From Streptomyces tendae (GTDB lineage: Bacteria > Actinomycetota > Actinomycetes > Streptomycetales > Streptomycetaceae), in the NCBI RefSeq assembly GCF_014650435.1, contig NZ_BMUY01000017.1:1-64000 (forward strand): a stretch of 64,000 bases of DNA, given 5' to 3'. This document shows, one piece after another, positions 15,325 to 23,335 of this stretch. Each line of letters begins with the position of its first letter. Position 1 is the stretch's first letter. The position numbers and the translations under genes are program-made. The notes below the pieces were generated by a model. That model was given only the letters and a program-made list of their open reading frames with translations, searched no databases and was not told the origin of the DNA.

Positions 15325-16143
15325 TCATGCCTTGCGGTGTCTGCCGCCGCGCAGGTCCGCGGCCTCCCCGTCGGCCTCGGGCGGCCCCGGCAGCGCGCCG
15401 CCGGTCTCGCCCTGCCCGCGTTCGCGCCGTTCCCGCTCGGCCTTCTCCGCCTTCTCGGCCTCCTCCGCCGCCTCCATCTCCGCGAACACGTCGATGGGCG
15501 CCGGCGCCTTGGCCAGGAAGACCCAGGTCAGCCAGACGGCGAGCAGGAAGGGCGGGATCTTCAGGGTGACCAGGACCCAGCCGAGCTGCTCGGTGTCCGC
15601 CCACCAGTACAGCGGGAAGAGGATCGCGGACTTGGCCAGCAGGATGAAGCCCCAGGCGTAGCTCGCCTTGGTGTACGCCTTCTTGCGGCCCGGGTTGCGG
15701 GTGCGCCAGGAGAGGTTCTCCTTGAAGACCGGACCGAGGATCAGTCCGATCAGCGGCACACCGGCCAGCGAGGTGACGATGTACGCCAGCGCCAGGCCCA
15801 GGGTGTAGAGCATGCCCGGCAGGTAGAAGTTCTTGGCGTTGTCGGTCATCATCGCGAAGACCACGCCGAAGGCGACGCCGAAGACCCCGCTGAACGCGTG
15901 CTTGACGGTGTCCTTCATCACGAGCCGGACGACGACCAGCACCACCGACACGGCCAGCGCCGCGATCGCCGACATGTGCAGGTCGTTGTTGAGGGTGAAG
16001 ATGGTGACGAAGAGCAGGCCCGGCAGCACCGTCTCGATCATGCCCCGCACGCCGCCGAACGCCTCGAACAGCGCGGCCTCCGTCACCGCCCGGGCGTCGT
16101 CGGCCTCTGTCGTCTCTTCGGTCGGCTTGTCGAGCGACGTCAC
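15325..16143 (-). CDS. DUF3159 family membrane protein (272 aa)
   Basis: An integral membrane protein of the actinobacterial DUF3159 family. A short acidic N-terminus precedes the conserved EAALFEAFGGVRGMIETVLPG, then about five or six hydrophobic segments between residues 35 and 215 (for example LLFVTIFTLNNDLHMSA and LPGMLYTLGLALAYIV), and a charged, Glu/Arg-rich cytosolic tail of about 55 residues. Its function is unknown. It is immediately downstream of the OB-fold gene with a three-base gap, so the two are co-transcribed. From memory the same pair (Rv2693c-Rv2694c) sits beside ceoBC in Mycobacterium tuberculosis, which suggests a conserved but uncharacterised link to the potassium genes. 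Confidence 0.8.
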   Translation of the reverse strand: MTSLDKPTEETTEADDARAVTEAALFEAFGGVRGMIETVLPGLLFVTIFTLNNDLHMSAIAALAVSVVLVVVRLVMKDTVKHAFSGVFGVAFGVVFAMMTDNAKNFYLPGMLYTLGLALAYIVTSLAGVPLIGLILGPVFKENLSWRTRNPGRKKAYTKASYAWGFILLAKSAILFPLYWWADTEQLGWVLVTLKIPPFLLAVWLTWVFLAKAPAPIDVFAEMEAAEEAEKAEKAERERRERGQGETGGALPGPPEADGEAADLRGGRHRKA

Positions 16144-16146
16144 CGG

Positions 16147-16545
16147 CTACTCCCGTCCGAGGGGTCTCAGTTCGTATTTCGGGTTGAAGAGCACCCGGCG
16201 GCCGTGGCTCATGGAGATCCGGCCCGATGCGATGAGCTTGCGCCCCGGCTCTATGCCCACGATGGAGCGTCTGCCCAGCCACACCACGTCCAGGGCGGCG
16301 GAACCGTCGAACAGCTCGGCCTCCAGGGCCGGAACGCCCGCGCGCGGTCGCAGGGTGACCGTGCGCAAGGTACCAGTAACCGACACGACCTGCCGGTCCT
16401 GGCAGTCCCCGATACGGGTGCAGCCGGCGGTGTCGGCGTCCTCGCGCAGTTCCTCCGACTCCAGGTCCTCCTGCGACGAGGAGAGCCGGTCGAACATGCG
16501 CCGGAACCGGCCCACCGGCTTGTCGGAACGCGGAGCAGAACTCAT
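16147..16545 (-). CDS. OB-fold nucleic-acid-binding domain protein (132 aa)
   Basis: A small soluble protein. After SDKPVGRFRRMFDRLSSSQE it has an OB-type beta-barrel from about residue 55 (VSVTGTLRTVTLRPRAGVPA, then VWLGRRSIVGIEPGRKL) like the anticodon/RecG-type OB folds. The ATG at 16545 gives the family-like start MSSAPRSDKP; the longer frame to 16611 would add 22 residues with no resemblance. No clear ribosome site is visible, so translation may be leaderless or weak. It is followed three bases later by the DUF3159 gene. Binding to DNA or RNA is inferred from fold only. Confidence 0.72.
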   Translation of the reverse strand: MSSAPRSDKPVGRFRRMFDRLSSSQEDLESEELREDADTAGCTRIGDCQDRQVVSVTGTLRTVTLRPRAGVPALEAELFDGSAALDVVWLGRRSIVGIEPGRKLIASGRISMSHGRRVLFNPKYELRPLGRE

Positions 16546-16639
16546 ATCTGAAGCGTACCGGGGCGCGCCGACAGCCATGCACCCCTCGTGGACGGGGATG
16601 GCGAGGCTCACTTCCCCCTCACTTCCCGTGCACTGCCGC

Positions 16640-17323
16640 TCACTTCTCGAAGCGGTAGCCCATGCCCGGCTCGGTGATGAAGTGCCGCGGGTGCGCGGGG
16701 TCCGCCTCCAGCTTGCGGCGCAGCTGGGCCATGTAGACCCGCAGGTAGTTCGTCTCCGTCCCGTACGACGGCCCCCACACCTCCTGCAGCAGCTGCTTCT
16801 GGCTGACCAGGCGCCCCGTGTTGCGCACCAGCACCTCCAGCAGGTGCCACTCGGTGGGCGTCAGGCGTACGTCCCTGCCGCCCCGGTGGACCTTCTTCGC
16901 GGCCAGGTCGACGGTGAACTCCGCGGTGTCCACGACCACCTCGTCCTCGCCGCCGGGGACGGGCTCGGCCCGGCGGACGGCGGCCCGCAGCCTGGCCAGC
17001 AGCTCGTCCATGCCGAAGGGCTTGGTGACGTAGTCGTCGGCGCCCGCGTCGAGCGCCTCGACCTTCTCGTCGGAGGAGTGCCGGGCGGACAGCACCAGGA
17101 TCGGCACCCGGGTCCAGCCGCGCAGCCCCCTGATCACCTCGACGCCGTCCATGTCGGGCAGACCCAGGTCGAGCACCACCACGTCGGGGTGCCGGGCGGC
17201 GGCGAGCTGGAGGGCGGTGGCGCCGTCGTGGGCCGCGTCCACCTCGTAGTGCCGTGCCTTGAGGTTGATCACGAGGGCCCGCACGATCTGCGGTTCGTCG
17301 TCGATCACGAGCACCCGGGTCAC
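16640..17323 (-). CDS. kdpE: KdpE-type response regulator (227 aa)
   Basis: An OmpR/PhoB-class response regulator. The receiver has the acidic pair near residues 9-10 (VIDDEPQIVRAL), the phosphoacceptor Asp near 52 (VVVLDLGLPDMDG) and the Lys of VTKPF near 101. A winged helix (LTPTEWHLLEVLVRNTGRLV, then TNYLRVYMAQLRRKLE) occupies the last 95 residues. The start overlaps the kdpD stop (ATGA), so sensor and regulator are coupled. KdpE normally activates kdpFABC under K+ limitation. Those structural genes are not in this window, so the targets must be distant or different. Confidence 0.88.
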   Translation of the reverse strand: MTRVLVIDDEPQIVRALVINLKARHYEVDAAHDGATALQLAAARHPDVVVLDLGLPDMDGVEVIRGLRGWTRVPILVLSARHSSDEKVEALDAGADDYVTKPFGMDELLARLRAAVRRAEPVPGGEDEVVVDTAEFTVDLAAKKVHRGGRDVRLTPTEWHLLEVLVRNTGRLVSQKQLLQEVWGPSYGTETNYLRVYMAQLRRKLEADPAHPRHFITEPGMGYRFEK

Positions 17324-19890
17324 AGGGCGGCCTGCCTTTCTGCTGTCGCGGGACGGGAGCTTTCTCCTGTCGCGGGACGGGAGGTCGGCGCGGACGATCC
17401 CACCGCGCGGAGGGTGAGGACCATGGTGAGGCCGCCGCCGGGGGTGTCCTCGGCGTTCAGAGTGCCGCCCATCGCCTCGGCGAAGCCGCGGGCCACGGCC
17501 AGGCCGAGCCCCACCCCGGCCCCGCGCGGCGCGTCGCCGTAGCGCTGGAAGGGCTCGAAGATGCGGTCCTTGGCCTCGTCCGGCACTCCTGGCCCCCGGT
17601 CCACCACCCGCACCTCGACGCGGTCGGCGAGGGCGCTGGCGGCGACCAGGACGGTCCGGTCGTCCGGACTGTACTTGACGGCGTTCTCCACCAGGTTGGC
17701 CAGCGCCCGCTCCAGGAGCCCGGAGTCCACGGCGACCATGGGCAGCGTCTCGGGGATGTCCAGCTCGGCGCTGCCCTCGGGGACCCCGCCGAGCGCCATC
17801 GGCGCCACCTCGTCGACGTCGATCTCGCGGATCAGCGGGGTGACGGTGCCGGTCTGCAGGCGGGACATGTCGAGCAGGTTGCCCACCAGGTGGTCGAGGC
17901 GGTCGGCGCCCTCCTCGATCCCTTCGAGCAGCTCCGCCCGGTCCTCCTCGGACCAGGCCACGTCGTCGGACCTGAGGCTGGTCACCGCGGCCTTGATCCC
18001 GGCCAGCGGGGTGCGCAGGTCGTGGCTGACGGCGGCCAGCAGCGCGGTGCGGATGCGGTTGCCCTCGGCCAGCGCCCGGGCCCGGTCGGCCTCCTCGCGC
18101 AGGCGGCGCCGGTCCAGGACGACGGCGGCCTGGGCGGCGAAGGCGGCCAGCACCCGGCGGTCCTCGGCGGGCAGGACCCGGCCGGTCAGTGCGAGGGCCA
18201 TGTGGTCGCCGACGGGCATGTCCACGTCCGCGTCCTCCGGGCGGTCGACCGGCGGTCCCGATCCGGCACGCCCCGCGCAGGTCCAGGGCGCCACGTCGCC
18301 CTCCCGCTCCAGGAGGGCGGCCGACTCCATGCCGAAGGTCTCGCGAACGCGTTCCAGGAGCGTCTCCAGGCTGGTCTCGCCGCGCAGCACGTCACCGGCG
18401 AGGAAGGACAGGATCTCCGACTCGGCACGCAGCCGGGCCGCCTGGTGGGTGCGGCGGGCCGCGACGTCGACGACCGAGGCGACGGAGAGCGCGACGCCCA
18501 CGAATATGGCGAGCGCAAGCATGTTCCTCGGGTCGGCGATGGTGATCCGGTTGACGGGCGGCGTGAAGAACCAGTTCAGCAGCAGCGACCCGACCGCGGC
18601 CGAGGCGAGCGCCGGGTACAGCCCGCCGAGCAGGGCGGCCGCGACGGTCAGCGCCAGGTAGAGCAGCACGTCGTTGGCGAGCCCGAGGTGGACGGTGCTG
18701 AGCAGCAGCGTCAGCAGCACGGGACCGCCCAGGCCGGCGAGCCAGCCCCAGACGATCCGGGACCGGCCGAGCCGTGCGCCCCTGGCCACCGGCAGCCCCC
18801 TCCCCTTGGCGACCTCCTCGTGGGTGACGATGTGGACGTCGAGGTCGGAGCCGGACTCACGGGCGACCGTGGCGCCGACGCCGGGCCCGAAGACGTACTG
18901 CCAGGTCTTGCGGCGCGAGGAGCCGAGGACGATCTGGGTGGCGTTGACGCCGCGGGCGAAGTCGAGCAGCGCGGCCGGTATGTCCTCGCCGAGCACGTGG
19001 TGGAAGGTGCCGCCGAGGTCCTCCACGAGGGTGCGCTGGACCGCCAGCTCCTTCGGGGAGGCCGAGGTCAGCCCGTCGCTGCGGGCTATGTAGACGGCCA
19101 GCACCTCGCCGCCGGCGCCCTTCTCGGCCAGGCGCGCGGCCCGCCGTATCAGCGTCCGGCCCTCGGGGCCGCCGGTCAGGCCGACCACGATGCGTTCGCG
19201 CGAGCCCCAGATCTTCGAGACCCGGTGCTCGCTGCGGTACTGCTGGAGGTACTCGTCGGCCCGGTCCGCGACCCACAGCAGGGCCAGCTCGCGCAGGGCG
19301 GTGAGGTTGCCGGGGCGGAAGTAGTTGGACAGGGCCGCGTCGACCTTGTCCGGCTGGTAGATGTTGCCGTGGGCCATGCGGCGGCGCAGCGCCTGGGGCG
19401 ACATGTCGACCAGTTCGATCTGGTCCGCGCGCCGCACCACCTCGTCCGGCACGGTCTCGCGCTGCCGTACGCCGGTGATGGACTCCACGACGTCGCCGAG
19501 TGACTCCAGGTGCTGGATGTTGACGGTGGAGACGACGTCGATACCGGCGGCGAGGAGTTCCTCGACGTCCTGCCAGCGCTTGGCGTTGCGCACACCGGGG
19601 ACGTTGGTGTGGGCCAGCTCGTCCACCAGCGCCACCCGAGGGGCTCGGGCCAGCACCGCGTCCAGGTCCAGCTCGGTGAAGGCGGCGCCCCGGTACTCGA
19701 TCTCCCGGCGCGGCACCTGCTCCAAGCCGCGCAGCATCACCTCGGTGCGTGCCCTGCCGTGGTGCTCGACGAAGGCCACGACGCAGTCGGTGCCCCGCTC
19801 GACGCGCCGGTGCGCCTCGGAGAGCATCGCGTACGTCTTGCCGACGCCCGGTGCCGCACCGAGGTAGATCCGAAGCTTGCCGCGTCCCAT
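17320..19890 (-). CDS. kdpD: KdpD-type sensor histidine kinase (856 aa)
   Basis: The full KdpD architecture is present. The N-terminal KdpD domain has a Walker A (GAAPGVGKTYAML) and LVDELAHTN; a USP-like domain follows (RIVVGLTGGPEGRTLIRRA); four membrane spans lie around residues 395-500, then a GAF-like segment. The kinase core has the phosphoacceptor in SHDLRTPLAGIK near residue 640 and N/G boxes (NLVENAVKY, RGPGVPDE, GVGLGLAVARGF). KdpD senses K+ limitation and, in some bacteria, c-di-AMP through the USP domain. The C-terminus ends in a 24-base in-frame tandem duplication (SSRPATGE / SSRPATAE). The kdpFABC genes are absent nearby. Confidence 0.9.
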   Translation of the reverse strand: MGRGKLRIYLGAAPGVGKTYAMLSEAHRRVERGTDCVVAFVEHHGRARTEVMLRGLEQVPRREIEYRGAAFTELDLDAVLARAPRVALVDELAHTNVPGVRNAKRWQDVEELLAAGIDVVSTVNIQHLESLGDVVESITGVRQRETVPDEVVRRADQIELVDMSPQALRRRMAHGNIYQPDKVDAALSNYFRPGNLTALRELALLWVADRADEYLQQYRSEHRVSKIWGSRERIVVGLTGGPEGRTLIRRAARLAEKGAGGEVLAVYIARSDGLTSASPKELAVQRTLVEDLGGTFHHVLGEDIPAALLDFARGVNATQIVLGSSRRKTWQYVFGPGVGATVARESGSDLDVHIVTHEEVAKGRGLPVARGARLGRSRIVWGWLAGLGGPVLLTLLLSTVHLGLANDVLLYLALTVAAALLGGLYPALASAAVGSLLLNWFFTPPVNRITIADPRNMLALAIFVGVALSVASVVDVAARRTHQAARLRAESEILSFLAGDVLRGETSLETLLERVRETFGMESAALLEREGDVAPWTCAGRAGSGPPVDRPEDADVDMPVGDHMALALTGRVLPAEDRRVLAAFAAQAAVVLDRRRLREEADRARALAEGNRIRTALLAAVSHDLRTPLAGIKAAVTSLRSDDVAWSEEDRAELLEGIEEGADRLDHLVGNLLDMSRLQTGTVTPLIREIDVDEVAPMALGGVPEGSAELDIPETLPMVAVDSGLLERALANLVENAVKYSPDDRTVLVAASALADRVEVRVVDRGPGVPDEAKDRIFEPFQRYGDAPRGAGVGLGLAVARGFAEAMGGTLNAEDTPGGGLTMVLTLRAVGSSAPTSRPATGESSRPATAERQAAL
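17337..17384. repeat. 24-bp tandem duplication at the 3' end of kdpD
   Basis: Copies at 17337-17360 and 17361-17384 differ at one base. The unit is a multiple of three, so it duplicates eight residues of the KdpD tail without changing frame. Three other minus-strand genes in the window have comparable duplications at their 3' ends. Confidence 0.8.
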
Positions 19891-20023
19891 GGCCTCATTG
19901 TCTTCCGGTCACCGCTGATTGCGCAGCGTCGACCCTACGACCCGCAATCGCGGCAAAAGGGGCGGGGGCGGGGATGCCGGTCGTCCTTGACGGAACCCTG
20001 ACGGCCGCTCGGCCCCTGCGGCG

Positions 20024-20716
20024 TCACTGCTCGACGATCTCCCCGTCCCGCAGCTCCAGCACCCGGTCGGCGAGGTCGAGCAGGGTGGCGTCGTGGGTGG
20101 CGACCAGGGCGGTGACCCGCTCGCTGCGTACGACGGCCCGCAGCAGCTCCATCACGGAGTGCCCGGTCTCCGCGTCCAGCTGGCCGGTGGGTTCGTCGGC
20201 GATCAGCAGCGCGGGCTCGTTGGCGAGGGCGCGGGCGATGGCGACGCGCTGCTGCTGGCCGCCGGACAGCTCGCCGGGGCGCTGGGCGGCGTGGTCGGCG
20301 AGGCCGACGAGGGAGAGCAGCAGCTCGACGCGCTCCTCGCGTTCGCGCGGGGCGGCCCGGCGCAGCCGCATCGGTACGCCGACGTTCTCGGCGGCGGTGA
20401 GGATCGGGATGAGCCCGAAGGACTGGAAGACGAAACCGACCCGGTCCCGGCGCAGCGCGAGCAGTCCGTCCTCGTCAAGGTCCGCGAGGCTCCGGCCGTC
20501 GACCTCCACCCGCCCGGCGTCCGGGGTGTCGAGTCCGCCGACGATGTTGAGCAGGGTGGTCTTCCCTGATCCCGAGCGCCCCTTGAGGGCGACCAGCTCC
20601 CCGCGCGGCACGTCGAAGGAGACGCCGCGCAGGGCGTGCACGGCGGCGCTGTCCCGGCCGTACGACTTGCGCACGTCCTCGACGCGGACCATGGTCTCCG
20701 TGACCACCTGGCTCAT
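20024..20716 (-). CDS. ABC transporter ATP-binding protein, MacB/LolD type, without a local permease (230 aa)
   Basis: A compact ABC ATPase with Walker A GRSGSGKTT, Q-loop VGFVFQSFGLIP, signature ELSGGQQQRVAIARAL, Walker B LLIADEPTGQLD and H-loop VATHD. It belongs to the LolD/MacB/FtsE-like class that pairs with an FtsX-like permease. I chose the ATG at 20716 because GGGAGGG precedes it; the longer frame to 20845 would run through a perfect palindrome. No permease gene is adjacent (kdpD follows on the same strand, DUF3710 precedes), so the partner is elsewhere or lost. It may move lipids or peptides, but no substrate can be given. Confidence 0.85.
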   Translation of the reverse strand: MSQVVTETMVRVEDVRKSYGRDSAAVHALRGVSFDVPRGELVALKGRSGSGKTTLLNIVGGLDTPDAGRVEVDGRSLADLDEDGLLALRRDRVGFVFQSFGLIPILTAAENVGVPMRLRRAAPREREERVELLLSLVGLADHAAQRPGELSGGQQQRVAIARALANEPALLIADEPTGQLDAETGHSVMELLRAVVRSERVTALVATHDATLLDLADRVLELRDGEIVEQ

Positions 20717-20770
20717 GTGGTGCCCTCCCCCGTCGTGCCCGGTGAACCGGGCGCCAGTATCACCAACGCG

Positions 20771-20812
20771 GGCGGGCGGATTCAACGGCCGCGGCCGTTG
20801 AATCCGCCCGCC
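20771..20812. promoter_or_regulatory. Perfect 42-bp palindrome upstream of the ABC ATPase
   Basis: Arms 20771-20791 and 20792-20812 are exact reverse complements with no spacer; the core is CAACGGCCGCGGCCGTTG. It lies 55 bases before the ATPase ATG and beyond a separate terminator-like hairpin of the DUF3710 gene. It may be a repressor operator, a hairpin in the ATPase leader or a second terminator. Confidence 0.7.
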
Positions 20813-20835
20813 ACGCGTCCCGTCCGTACGGCGAA

Positions 20836-20865
20836 AGGGCCGCATCCCCCTGGGGACGCGGCCCT
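20836..20865 (-). terminator. Hairpin downstream of the DUF3710 gene
   Basis: Arms 20836-20849 and 20852-20865 pair over 14 bases with one G-U type mismatch and a two-base loop. It lies about 40 bases after the DUF3710 stop on the minus strand. Confidence 0.65.
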
Positions 20866-20907
20866 CGTGGCGCGCGTACGGCGAAGAGCGCCCTGTCGGG
20901 TCCTCGC

Positions 20908-21660
20908 CTAACGAACCTCGGTGATCTCCGGTCCGCGCTGGAGCTGGCCCATGCCGCCGGCGAAGCGGGAGCCCTCCTCCTGCTGGACACCTTCGGGAAC
21001 CATCTGCGCGTCGTTCGGCAGCTTCAGGACGATGGGGTCCCTGGGGGCCATCGGGCCCTCGCCGCGGACGACGACGGTGTCCCGGAAGATCTGCTCCAGC
21101 AGACCGGCGGCCTGCGGCTGCACAGCGCCCTGGCCCGAGATCACCCCGCGCAGGAACCAGCGGGGCCCGTCCACGCCGACGAACCGCACGACCTGGAAGC
21201 CGCCGGTGCCGTCCGGCAGCTGCACCGGGACCTGGGCCCGCAGCTCCCAGCCCAGCGGACCCTCGACCTCGTCGATGATGCCGCCCTGCTGGGTGATGCC
21301 GGAGCCGATCTCCTCGCGCACCTCGCCCCAGATGCCCTCGCGCTTGGGCGCGGCGAAGCCCTGGAGCTGGATGGCGCTGTCCCGCAGTACGACGGTCGCG
21401 GCGACGATCGCGTCACCGGCGACCTCCACCCGCAGTTCCATGCCGTCGACCCCGGGGATGAACAGACCTCCCAGGTCGACCCGGCCCTCGCCCGGGTCGC
21501 GGACCTCGGTGCTGTCCCAGGGCCCGTCGGGGCGCGGCTCGGGCTCGAGCCGCACGCGTTCGCGCTCTTCGTCCGCCTCGGTGTCGACGCTGTCGACGAC
21601 CTGCTCGGTCTCGCCGGCCGCGTCCTCGGCGGCATCCCTCTTCTTGCGACGTCCGAACAC
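20908..21660 (-). CDS. DUF3710 domain-containing protein (250 aa)
   Basis: A soluble conserved actinobacterial protein. It opens MFGRRKKRDAAEDAAGE with a charged, acidic linker, followed by the DUF3710 core from about residue 50 (GRVDLGGLFIPGVDGMELRV, GIWGEVREEIGSGI, VVRFVGVDGPRWFLRGVISG). The GTG at 21660 has GGAAGGA ahead of it; a longer frame would overlap dut and is not used. The gene starts one base after the dut stop and so belongs to the thioesterase-dut-DUF3710 operon. Its function is not known; persistence beside dut in Streptomyces and, as I recall, mycobacteria (Rv2696c-Rv2697c) suggests a conserved cellular role. Confidence 0.82.
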   Translation of the reverse strand: MFGRRKKRDAAEDAAGETEQVVDSVDTEADEERERVRLEPEPRPDGPWDSTEVRDPGEGRVDLGGLFIPGVDGMELRVEVAGDAIVAATVVLRDSAIQLQGFAAPKREGIWGEVREEIGSGITQQGGIIDEVEGPLGWELRAQVPVQLPDGTGGFQVVRFVGVDGPRWFLRGVISGQGAVQPQAAGLLEQIFRDTVVVRGEGPMAPRDPIVLKLPNDAQMVPEGVQQEEGSRFAGGMGQLQRGPEITEVR

Positions 21661-21661
21661 G

Positions 21662-22213
21662 TCACTGTCCTTCCCGGTCGGATACGACCGAAGCGTATCG
21701 ATTCCCACCCGTCGGGCCGCCTTCGGCGACCTGACCGCTTGTGCCGCTTGCAGGGTCCAGCCCGGCGTGCCCGCCGGTGGACCCGAAGCCCCCCTCGGCC
21801 CGCGCCGAGCCGGGAAGTTCCGCGACCTGACGGAAGCGGACCCTCTCGACCTGCTGGACGACCAGTTGGGCAATCCGGTCGAAGCGCTCGAACCGCACGC
21901 TTTCGCGCGGGTCGAGATTCACCACGATCACCTTGATCTCCCCACGGTACCCGGCATCAATCGTCCCCGGGGCATTCACCAGGGCGACGCCGCAGCGGGC
22001 GGCCAGTCCGGAACGTGGGTGCACGAAGGCCGCGTACCCCTCGGGGAGCGCGACAGACACGCCCGTGGGCAGAACGGTGCGCTCGCCGGGCGCCAGCTCG
22101 CAGTCGACGGTGGTGCGCAGGTCGGCCCCCGCGTCGCCGGGCTGCGCGTAGGCCGGGAGCGGTACGTCGGGGTCGACGCGGCGGATCAGCACCTCGAGGT
22201 CGGCCCGGCTCAC
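21662..22213 (-). CDS. dut: Deoxyuridine 5'-triphosphate nucleotidohydrolase (dUTPase, 183 aa)
   Basis: It hydrolyses dUTP to dUMP and pyrophosphate, keeping uracil out of DNA and supplying thymidylate synthesis. All five trimeric dUTPase motifs are present: PGDAGADL, PRSGLA, GTIDAGYRGEIKV with the catalytic Asp and substrate Tyr, RIAQLV, and the mobile C-terminal RAEGGFGSTG. About 35 residues follow motif V (GHAGLDPASGTSGQ and a polar tail), longer than usual for actinobacterial enzymes and of unknown use. The GTG start overlaps the thioesterase stop (GTGA), and the DUF3710 gene follows one base after the dut stop. Confidence 0.95.
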   Translation of the reverse strand: MSRADLEVLIRRVDPDVPLPAYAQPGDAGADLRTTVDCELAPGERTVLPTGVSVALPEGYAAFVHPRSGLAARCGVALVNAPGTIDAGYRGEIKVIVVNLDPRESVRFERFDRIAQLVVQQVERVRFRQVAELPGSARAEGGFGSTGGHAGLDPASGTSGQVAEGGPTGGNRYASVVSDREGQ

Positions 22214-22794
22214 GGGTTCACCTCGAAGGCGCGGGCGCGGCGGAGCTGGTCGGGGTCGTCCATGGCGGCGCGGATCTCCTCCTCGCGGCCGTTCTGGACG
22301 AAGTGCTCGACCTTGACCTCGATGAAGAGGGCGTCGGCGCGGACGGCCACCGGACCGTCGGGGCCACCGATCCGGCCGGTGGCGGTGGAGTAGATCTTCC
22401 GGCCGGCCACCGCGGTGACCTCGGCCTCCAGGTACAGCGTCGTGCCCACGGGCACCGGACGCCTGAAGTCGGTCTCCAGTCGTCCGGTCACCGCGATCGT
22501 GCGCAGCAGCCAGTTGAGGGAGCCCAGCGTCTCGTCCAGGGCCGTGGCCAGCACCCCACCGTGCGCCAGGCCGGGGGCGCCCTGGTGGGCGGGGCGGACG
22601 GTGAACTCGGCGGTGATCGACACGCCTTCACCCGCCCGCGCCTGGAGGTGCAGTCCGTGGGGCTGGTCGCCGCCGCAGCCGAAGCACTGCCCGTAGTGGG
22701 CGCCGAGCAGCTCGCCGGGGGCGGGCGCGTCGGGGTGCCGTACGGGTTTCACGGCGTCGGCGGGGGGCTGAAGACCTGGGGAAGTACCACTCAC
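22210..22794 (-). CDS. PaaI-family hotdog-fold thioesterase (194 aa)
   Basis: A single hotdog domain. The conserved helix region AHQGAPGLAHGGVLATALDE carries the His and acidic residue used for acyl-CoA hydrolysis in the PaaI family, and DFRRPVPVGTTLYLEAEVTA forms the neighbouring strands. An N-terminal HYGQCFGCGGDQPHGLHLQA motif is typical of the Cys-containing subgroup. The acyl-CoA substrate is unknown. The GTG at 22794 (VSGTSPGLQ) is taken as the start; a longer frame would cross into the divergent DUF3093 gene. The stop overlaps the dut start, so it leads the operon thioesterase-dut-DUF3710. Confidence 0.82.
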   Translation of the reverse strand: MSGTSPGLQPPADAVKPVRHPDAPAPGELLGAHYGQCFGCGGDQPHGLHLQARAGEGVSITAEFTVRPAHQGAPGLAHGGVLATALDETLGSLNWLLRTIAVTGRLETDFRRPVPVGTTLYLEAEVTAVAGRKIYSTATGRIGGPDGPVAVRADALFIEVKVEHFVQNGREEEIRAAMDDPDQLRRARAFEVNP

Positions 22795-22851
22795 AGGCGC
22801 AGACCTTACCCGCGCGTCGGCCGAACACCGATACCGTGCCAAGCTTGCTTC

Positions 22852-23316
22852 ATGCAGCTCTCCACGGCCCCGTACGAAGAACGCCTCACCGCGCCCCGAT
22901 CCTGGTGGCTGGTCTCCTTCCTGGTGGGGCTGGCGTTCGCGCTGATCCTGCTGCCGTTCGGCACGCTGCCGATGCTGGGCGGCCTGGTGGGCGGCACCGC
23001 GGTGGCGGCGGTGGCGGCCAGTTCGTACGGCGCGGTCCGCATCCGAATCGTGGGCGATTCGCTGGTCGCGGGCGAGGCGAAGGTGCCGCTCTCGGCGCTG
23101 GGCGAGGCGGAGGTCCTGGACCCGGAGGAGGCACGCGCCTGGCGCACGTACAAGGCCGACACCCGGGCGTTCCTGCTGCTGCGCGCCTACATCCCGAGGG
23201 CGGTGCGCGTGCTGGTCACGGACCCGGAGGACCCGACGCCGTACCTGTACCTGTCGACGCGTGAGCCGGAGCGGCTGATCGAGGCGCTGACGGCGGCGAA
23301 GGCTGCGGCCGCGTAG
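22852..23316 (+). CDS. DUF3093 family membrane protein (154 aa)
   Basis: A small conserved actinobacterial membrane protein. After YEERLTAPRSWW come two adjacent hydrophobic segments (SFLVGLAFALILLPFGTLPM and GLVGGTAVAAVAASSYG, about residues 20-60), then a soluble beta-rich domain with VPLSALGEAEVLDPEEARAW and RAYIPRAVRVLVTDPEDPTP. Its function is unknown. It diverges from the thioesterase-dut operon with about 57 bases between the starts, so the promoters overlap or lie back to back. In my memory the equivalent gene in Mycobacterium tuberculosis (Rv2698) is likewise opposite dut. Confidence 0.82.
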   Translation: MQLSTAPYEERLTAPRSWWLVSFLVGLAFALILLPFGTLPMLGGLVGGTAVAAVAASSYGAVRIRIVGDSLVAGEAKVPLSALGEAEVLDPEEARAWRTYKADTRAFLLLRAYIPRAVRVLVTDPEDPTPYLYLSTREPERLIEALTAAKAAAA

Positions 23317-23335
23317 CACGGGCGCGTGCCGCGGG

